From the NCBI GenBank assembly GCA_937890045.1, contig CALBXV010000621.1, positions 1 to 5,827 on the forward strand: a DNA stretch of 5,827 bases. Reading direction: 5' to 3'. Position 1 is the first letter of the stretch. Every line of letters starts with the position of its first letter. Below are positions 1 to 3,424 of this stretch, piece after piece. This stretch comes from an uncultured archaeon (GTDB lineage: Archaea; Thermoproteota; Nitrososphaeria; Nitrososphaerales; CALBXV01). The position numbers and the translations under genes are program-made. The notes beneath the pieces are model-generated. The model was not told the DNA's origin and ran no database searches. It was given only the letters and a program-made list of their open reading frames with translations.

Positions 1-395
1 ATTTAGAAGATATGGTACTTTATATGAGAGGATTCCGATCAAAATATAAAGAGAAATCAAAAGTAAAATTTAGAGTTGTTGGGAGAGAAAGATTTCCTGA
101 AAGAACTTATTCATCCACTCAATATTCTACTGGGTATAATACTGTAAAATATCTACCAAGTGGAAGTACATATTATCAAATTAAAGATGCTTATACAGAG
201 GACGTTCTTGTTCCATTCGGAAGTGGTTCGAAAGTAAGTTGTGATAGTACAGGTAATTATTTTAATTTTTGGATGGACGGATTACAATCAGAAAGATTTT
301 ATAGAATAAATTATAAGGTTGTTAGTGGTAGTGGAACTGCCGATGAAACTGTACAATATTTTGATGAGAATCATTCGTTTAAGGTAGTGAGATAG
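1..395 (+). CDS. Phage structural protein, C-terminal part (5' end outside window)
   Basis: This is the 3' end of a gene that enters the window in frame: codons from position 3 onward (Leu-Glu-Asp-Met...) are open, with no stop upstream. The ATG codons at 12 and 24 are therefore probably internal methionines, not starts. About 130 residues are visible, ending at TAG 393-395. The segment is rich in Tyr, Ser, Phe and Gly, with a basic stretch (RGFRSKYKEKSKVKFRVVGR) followed by beta-type sequence containing YLPSGSTYYQIKDAYTED, CDSTGNYFNFWMDGLQSERFY and a final FDENHSFKVVR. From memory this tail (RVVGRERFP...YYxIKDAxTED...YFxFWxDGLQxERxY...FKVVR) recurs in structural proteins of marine T4-type phages, next to tail/baseplate genes. 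The exact role is unknown. The next gene follows after 3 nt, so both are likely on one transcript. Confident that it is coding and partial; moderately confident that it is a virion protein. Confidence 0.8.
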   Translation, partial: LEDMVLYMRGFRSKYKEKSKVKFRVVGRERFPERTYSSTQYSTGYNTVKYLPSGSTYYQIKDAYTEDVLVPFGSGSKVSCDSTGNYFNFWMDGLQSERFYRINYKVVSGSGTADETVQYFDENHSFKVVR

Positions 396-398
396 AAA

Positions 399-731
399 AT
401 GCCATATACAAAAAAAGAATTGAAGAAAAATGAGTATTGGCAAAGATTACATGAACAAGATAGGGTAGATTATCAAAGGAAATTAGAAGATGCCGAGAGT
501 TTTAGTGATGTAGTTCAAGTAGTAGATGAGAATTTAGGAATCCTTCCTATTGCTCCAGTAGTACCATTACGAAATGAGGCAGGAACATTTTTAGCATTTG
601 AGAATCCAGATACGGGATTAAATTATGATAGACCAGATCAAAGATTACCTGTTGCAAAAAATTCTCCCCATTATCATTCTGGGGATTTACATTATCAAAT
701 TTTAGATACAGAAATAAAGGACCTTGTATAA
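399..731 (+). CDS. Small hypothetical protein of the phage structural operon (110 aa)
   Basis: An intact 110-aa reading frame begins 3 nt after the previous stop and ends with tandem TAA codons (729-731 and 732-734). The first half (about residues 4-40, TKKELKKNEYWQRLHEQDRVDYQRK...) is highly charged and probably helical. It is followed by a hydrophobic, Pro-containing strand (GILPIAPVVPLRNEAGTF, about 47-64) and an Asp/His-rich end (SPHYHSGDLHYQILDTEIKDLV). It has no signal peptide, membrane segment or catalytic motif. No strong Shine-Dalgarno is seen; the nearest purine run (AAGG, 381-384) is 14 nt upstream, so coupling to the gene before it is likely. Its position between two structural genes suggests a minor virion, connector or assembly protein, but I do not recognise the family and assign no function. 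Confidence 0.75.
   Translation: MPYTKKELKKNEYWQRLHEQDRVDYQRKLEDAESFSDVVQVVDENLGILPIAPVVPLRNEAGTFLAFENPDTGLNYDRPDQRLPVAKNSPHYHSGDLHYQILDTEIKDLV
716..721 (+). promoter_or_regulatory. Probable ribosome binding site (AAAGGA) for the 734 start
   Basis: AAAGGA lies inside the last codons of the 110-aa gene, 12 nt before the ATG at 734. The spacing is somewhat long, but this is the best Shine-Dalgarno-like run near the start. It favours ATG 734 over the in-frame ATG at 746, which would be 24 nt away. The TAATAATG junction suggests that terminating ribosomes also re-initiate here. Confidence 0.45.
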
Positions 732-733
732 TA

Positions 734-3424
734 ATGCCACAAGATATGACAAGATTAAAAGAAAAGGATTATAAACTTTTAAAGAAGGAAAATACCATTG
801 TTCTTGGAGAAAGTGGTGGCCCTTATTCTCCTACTTTTGGCAACCATATTAACGATACTGTAAAATTTCATGTATATAATATGAGTGACGATTATCTTAA
901 ATCAGGTATAAGTGAAAATTTTATTAATGATGGAAATGGTATAAAATTAAATCCAGGCACTGATTTAAGAAAAATAGGGTTTACTCGTGGTAATTATAAA
1001 ATTAAATATTATTTTTATAGACGAATGGCGGGTTCAGATGAGGTTGTATTGACCAAGAATGTAGGTAATTATTTAGGGATAGTTCATAGTGGTAATCCAC
1101 AACTTACTGGTTTACCGATGGGAGCCTTTTATGTGGATGAAGATGGAAAGGTATATGAGGGAGAAGGTCCTCCGGCAGATGGTAGTCCACCAAGTGAACT
1201 TGATGTAAAAGAATATAAATTTTTTATTGATGATATATCATCCAATAGAAAAGAAGTTAGACTCGCACCACAGTTAATTAATTTAAATAAATATGAACAA
1301 GAATTTGATAGTTTATCTAATATGTATGAAGTTTATGTTCCATTGTCTGGTGTCGGTTCAGATGGATTTGGGAAATTTAGTGGTGTTAATAGTACGGCAT
1401 TTCATTTTGATACTAAGCTAGAATCTGATATTGGATTTGAACAGAAATATAAAAATGGAATTCTTGAAGTTGAAAATGCATTTATTGTTAGTTATGATGG
1501 AGAAACAAATACAGAAGAAAATCCAGATTGGTCATTAGAAGATCCAATTCCACCATCATATATAGAGGCATATGATTTAAAAGATGCTGGATTTCCTATG
1601 TCAATCAGATATGTAGTCAAGGAGGAGTCTAATCAAAAAACTTTAGGTGGACATAATTTCGAAGGATACACATCTATACCAAATTTAACAACACCTGGTA
1701 TAAGATATCACTTTGATTTTGGATGTGGTCATACTGAAATTACTGATACACCATTTGCAAATCATACATATGATACTGTAGGAAGTTATAATCCTACTGT
1801 AACTATAATGACACCAAATTTTACGGAAGTTATTAGTGATGTTTATAGAAATGCAGAAGCACCACAAGACGGACCTGGATTAAGAGGTAGTAAATTACGT
1901 GGATTTGTACCAACTCCTGAAGAAGAACAAGATCTTCCTCCTGAAGAAGAACAACAAGAACAGGACACAGATCTTGAATATATGCCAAATGGAACTATTA
2001 TTAGATATTATCAAACATATTGGTTAATAGATGGTGGTAAGAAACGATTCATTGTAAGTTATGGTCGTGATAATATGAATATTCAGGTAAATGTTGATGA
2101 TATGTTACCAGTTAATGTAGAAGGAGTTTATGATACATATGCACAATCAGCTTTAGTAACTTTAATGCAACAGAAAGGTGCCCCTAAAACTGGATTCCCG
2201 ATAACGGGAAATAGCTCTGCGGCGCGAAACAATAGAGCAGAACATTCTCAGAATGTAAATTCGAGACAGTGGACAAACATACCAAACGGTCCAGCCTTTA
2301 CATCGGTAGATTTCGGAGCAGCAGAGAGTACTGCAGGTGGAACTCCACAGTCACCCTCTTGGCCCTTGGATGCATCGTGGATGTCCCCATACCAACACCC
2401 AACTCCAGACAATCCATATCCTGTAGATGCAATATATGGTTGTATGGATCCATACGCCAATAATTATAATCCTAATGCAGAGTTTGATGATGGTTCGTGT
2501 ACATATGATCAACATACTATAACAGTTGAATCGGGCCCGAACGGATCAGCAACTGGAGGTGGTACTTATGATAACGGTGCCAGCGTTCAACTTATTGCCA
2601 CACCAAATGCAGCTTATGAGTTTTTAGGATGGGAGGATCCAGATAATGTTATGGAAGATACGGCCGGGTCAGATTATACTATAGTCGCTTCTAAAAATGC
2701 TATTGTAACTGCAATGTTTTCAGCTCTTCCAACGACGTATACTGTAACGATAAGCGGTGGTGCCGGCGGAACGGTTAGTGGCGGCGGAACAGTATATGAG
2801 GGAGGTAATCGTTCTGTACATGCTACTCCTTTAACCGGCTTTAGAATCCACCAGTGGGGTGGGGCCGCATCTGGCCATTCCGCCGATGAGAATACTAAAA
2901 CATTTACTAATGTAACGAGTAATAAAACAGCGTCTGTAACTTTTACGCTCGATACCAGTGGTATGCCTGATGTTTGTTTTATTGCAGGTACTCAAATAAC
3001 AATGTCAGATGGTTCTATGAAGAACATAGAAGATATAGAAGTTGGAGATATTGTTAAATCTTGGAATGAAGAAATAAGTCAAATCGAAAATGATACAGTT
3101 ATTAAATTAATGAGTCCAATACACGATGATATTGTTAAATTGACATTTGGTGACGTGGTAAACGGAAATACATTTGACCATCCATATTATGTAAAAGGCA
3201 AGGGTTGGTGTTCTTATAAACCTGAATGGACAATGGAAAGATATGATATTGGACAAATTGGACAACTTGAAGTTGGTGATGTTTGTTATTATAATAACGA
3301 CAGTGAATTAGAAGAAATTAAATTGTCTCATATAAAAGAAGAATTGGGTGAAGTTCAAACTTATATTTTTAAAGTAGAAAATAATACATTTTTCGCTAAT
3401 AATATTTTAACCCATAATAAATAA
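734..3424 (+). CDS. Multidomain phage tail/adhesin-like structural protein with C-terminal Hint domain (896 aa)
   Basis: Domain order, in residues. 40-200: phage-type N-terminal module with NDTVKFHVYN (40-49), LNPGTDLRKIGFTRGNYKIK (72-91) then YYFYRR, and EYKFFIDDISSNRKEVRLAP (160-179); from memory these recur in marine T4-type structural proteins. About 300-365: PKD-like beta fold (YHFDFGCG ... NHTYDTVGSY). 393-413: acidic Pro/Glu/Gln linker. 420-440: GTIIRYY...YWLIDGGKKRFI. About 480-565: low-complexity Ser/Pro/Asn linker. 569-589: Cys-bracketed GCxDxxAxNYxPxAxxDDGSC motif. 594-664 and 669-739: two InlB/bacterial-repeat-like modules. 748-895: Hint domain, then Lys896 and stop. The N-terminal module probably anchors the protein to the tail; the modular beta domains resemble host-binding or surface-exposed parts. 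There is no signal peptide, as expected for a virion protein. Base composition rises to about 55% GC in parts of 2170-2960 and falls to about 30% in the Hint region, suggesting mosaic origin. Coding status is certain; tail-fibre/adhesin role is inferred. Confidence 0.85.
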   Translation: MPQDMTRLKEKDYKLLKKENTIVLGESGGPYSPTFGNHINDTVKFHVYNMSDDYLKSGISENFINDGNGIKLNPGTDLRKIGFTRGNYKIKYYFYRRMAGSDEVVLTKNVGNYLGIVHSGNPQLTGLPMGAFYVDEDGKVYEGEGPPADGSPPSELDVKEYKFFIDDISSNRKEVRLAPQLINLNKYEQEFDSLSNMYEVYVPLSGVGSDGFGKFSGVNSTAFHFDTKLESDIGFEQKYKNGILEVENAFIVSYDGETNTEENPDWSLEDPIPPSYIEAYDLKDAGFPMSIRYVVKEESNQKTLGGHNFEGYTSIPNLTTPGIRYHFDFGCGHTEITDTPFANHTYDTVGSYNPTVTIMTPNFTEVISDVYRNAEAPQDGPGLRGSKLRGFVPTPEEEQDLPPEEEQQEQDTDLEYMPNGTIIRYYQTYWLIDGGKKRFIVSYGRDNMNIQVNVDDMLPVNVEGVYDTYAQSALVTLMQQKGAPKTGFPITGNSSAARNNRAEHSQNVNSRQWTNIPNGPAFTSVDFGAAESTAGGTPQSPSWPLDASWMSPYQHPTPDNPYPVDAIYGCMDPYANNYNPNAEFDDGSCTYDQHTITVESGPNGSATGGGTYDNGASVQLIATPNAAYEFLGWEDPDNVMEDTAGSDYTIVASKNAIVTAMFSALPTTYTVTISGGAGGTVSGGGTVYEGGNRSVHATPLTGFRIHQWGGAASGHSADENTKTFTNVTSNKTASVTFTLDTSGMPDVCFIAGTQITMSDGSMKNIEDIEVGDIVKSWNEEISQIENDTVIKLMSPIHDDIVKLTFGDVVNGNTFDHPYYVKGKGWCSYKPEWTMERYDIGQIGQLEVGDVCYYNNDSELEEIKLSHIKEELGEVQTYIFKVENNTFFANNILTHNK
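1631..1828 (+). other. PKD-like beta domain (about residues 300-365 of the 896-aa protein)
   Basis: The core reads GIRYHFDFGCG at 322-332, then TPFANHTYDTVGSYNPTVTI at 339-358. This matches the PKD pattern of a W/YxFGDG turn followed by a xHxYxxxGxYxVxLxV strand pair. The usual GDG turn is GCG here (Cys331 in place of Asp). PKD folds are extracellular Ig-like spacers or ligand-binding modules, so this is probably an exposed stalk element. The boundaries are approximate. Confidence 0.6.
2195..2210. other. Short perfect hairpin (6-bp stem, 4-nt loop) inside the coding region
   Basis: TTCCCG-ATAA-CGGGAA is a perfect inverted repeat at residues about 488-493 of the 896-aa protein. It has no following T-run, so it is not an intrinsic terminator. 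It lies close to the point where local composition changes from AT-rich to about 55% GC, so it may mark a recombination junction, or be chance. Confidence 0.4.
2438..2500 (+). other. Cys-bracketed GCxDxxAxNYxPxAxxDDGSC motif
   Basis: Residues 569-589 carry Gly569-Cys570, Asp572, Ala575, Asn577-Tyr578-Asn579-Pro580, Ala582, Asp585-Asp586-Gly587-Ser588-Cys589. The pattern closely matches a short motif widespread in secreted and surface proteins of marine bacteria, notably Bacteroidetes, and in marine phage proteins. The two cysteines could form a disulfide, and the Asp/Asn positions resemble a Ca2+-binding loop; both are inferences. It sits just before the first beta-repeat, as an interdomain element. 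Confidence 0.7.
2513..2721 (+). repeat. InlB/bacterial-repeat-like module, copy 1 (protein-level repeat)
   Basis: Residues about 594-662 follow the divergent InlB B-repeat/bacterial repeat pattern: TITVESGPNGSATGGGTYDNGASVQLIATPNAAYEFLGW..., then a variable loop and a closing strand AIVTAMFSA. The GxGSxxGGGxYxxGxxVxLxAxPxxxYxFxGW pattern is typical of cell-surface beta-grasp repeats that serve as spacers or adhesin parts. The sequence is GC-rich compared with the flanks. Confidence 0.7.
2738..2950 (+). repeat. InlB/bacterial-repeat-like module, copy 2 (protein-level repeat)
   Basis: Residues about 669-739: YTVTISGGAGGTVSGGG, VYEGGNRSVHATPLTGFRIHQW (reading continues without a break), then a loop and TNVTSNKTASVTFTL. 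It aligns with copy 1 by strand pattern (GGTV..GGG.Y..G....A.P..GF....W ... V.A.VTF) but differs in most residues, so it is an old duplication rather than a recent DNA repeat. The last strand ends eight residues before the Hint Cys, leaving only a short linker (DTSGMPDV). Confidence 0.7.
2975..3421 (+). other. C-terminal Hint (hedgehog/intein-type) autoprocessing domain
   Basis: Residues 748-895 show the Hint blocks in order. Block A begins at Cys748 (CFIAGTQITMSDGSMKNIED, then IEVGDIV). Block B has the TxxH signature Thr813-Phe-Asp-His816, followed by PYYVKGKGWCSYKP. A second LEVGDV turn is at 845-850. The terminal strand is TYIFKVENNTFFANNILTHN, ending in His894-Asn895. One Lys follows, then TAA. 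Cys748 can make the N-S acyl shift and His816 normally assists it. Because there is no C-extein nucleophile, protein splicing is excluded and an N-terminal cleavage or transfer reaction is the expected chemistry, as for bacterial intein-like (BIL) or hedgehog-type Hint domains. At about 149 aa there is no room for a homing endonuclease. Identification is strong; activity is inferred. Confidence 0.9.

Noticed and set aside
1685..2463. Short overlapping reading frames on both strands (1685-1867 minus, 2248-2460 minus, 2269-2463 plus)
   Set aside because: They lack ribosome binding sites and domain-like sequence, and lie inside the 896-aa gene, whose motifs confirm its frame.
2975..3424. Splicing intein with extein sequences
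   Set aside because: The domain ends His-Asn-Lys-stop. There is no C-extein and no Cys/Ser/Thr at the +1 position, and the next gene starts with its own ATG in another frame. There is also no homing endonuclease insert.
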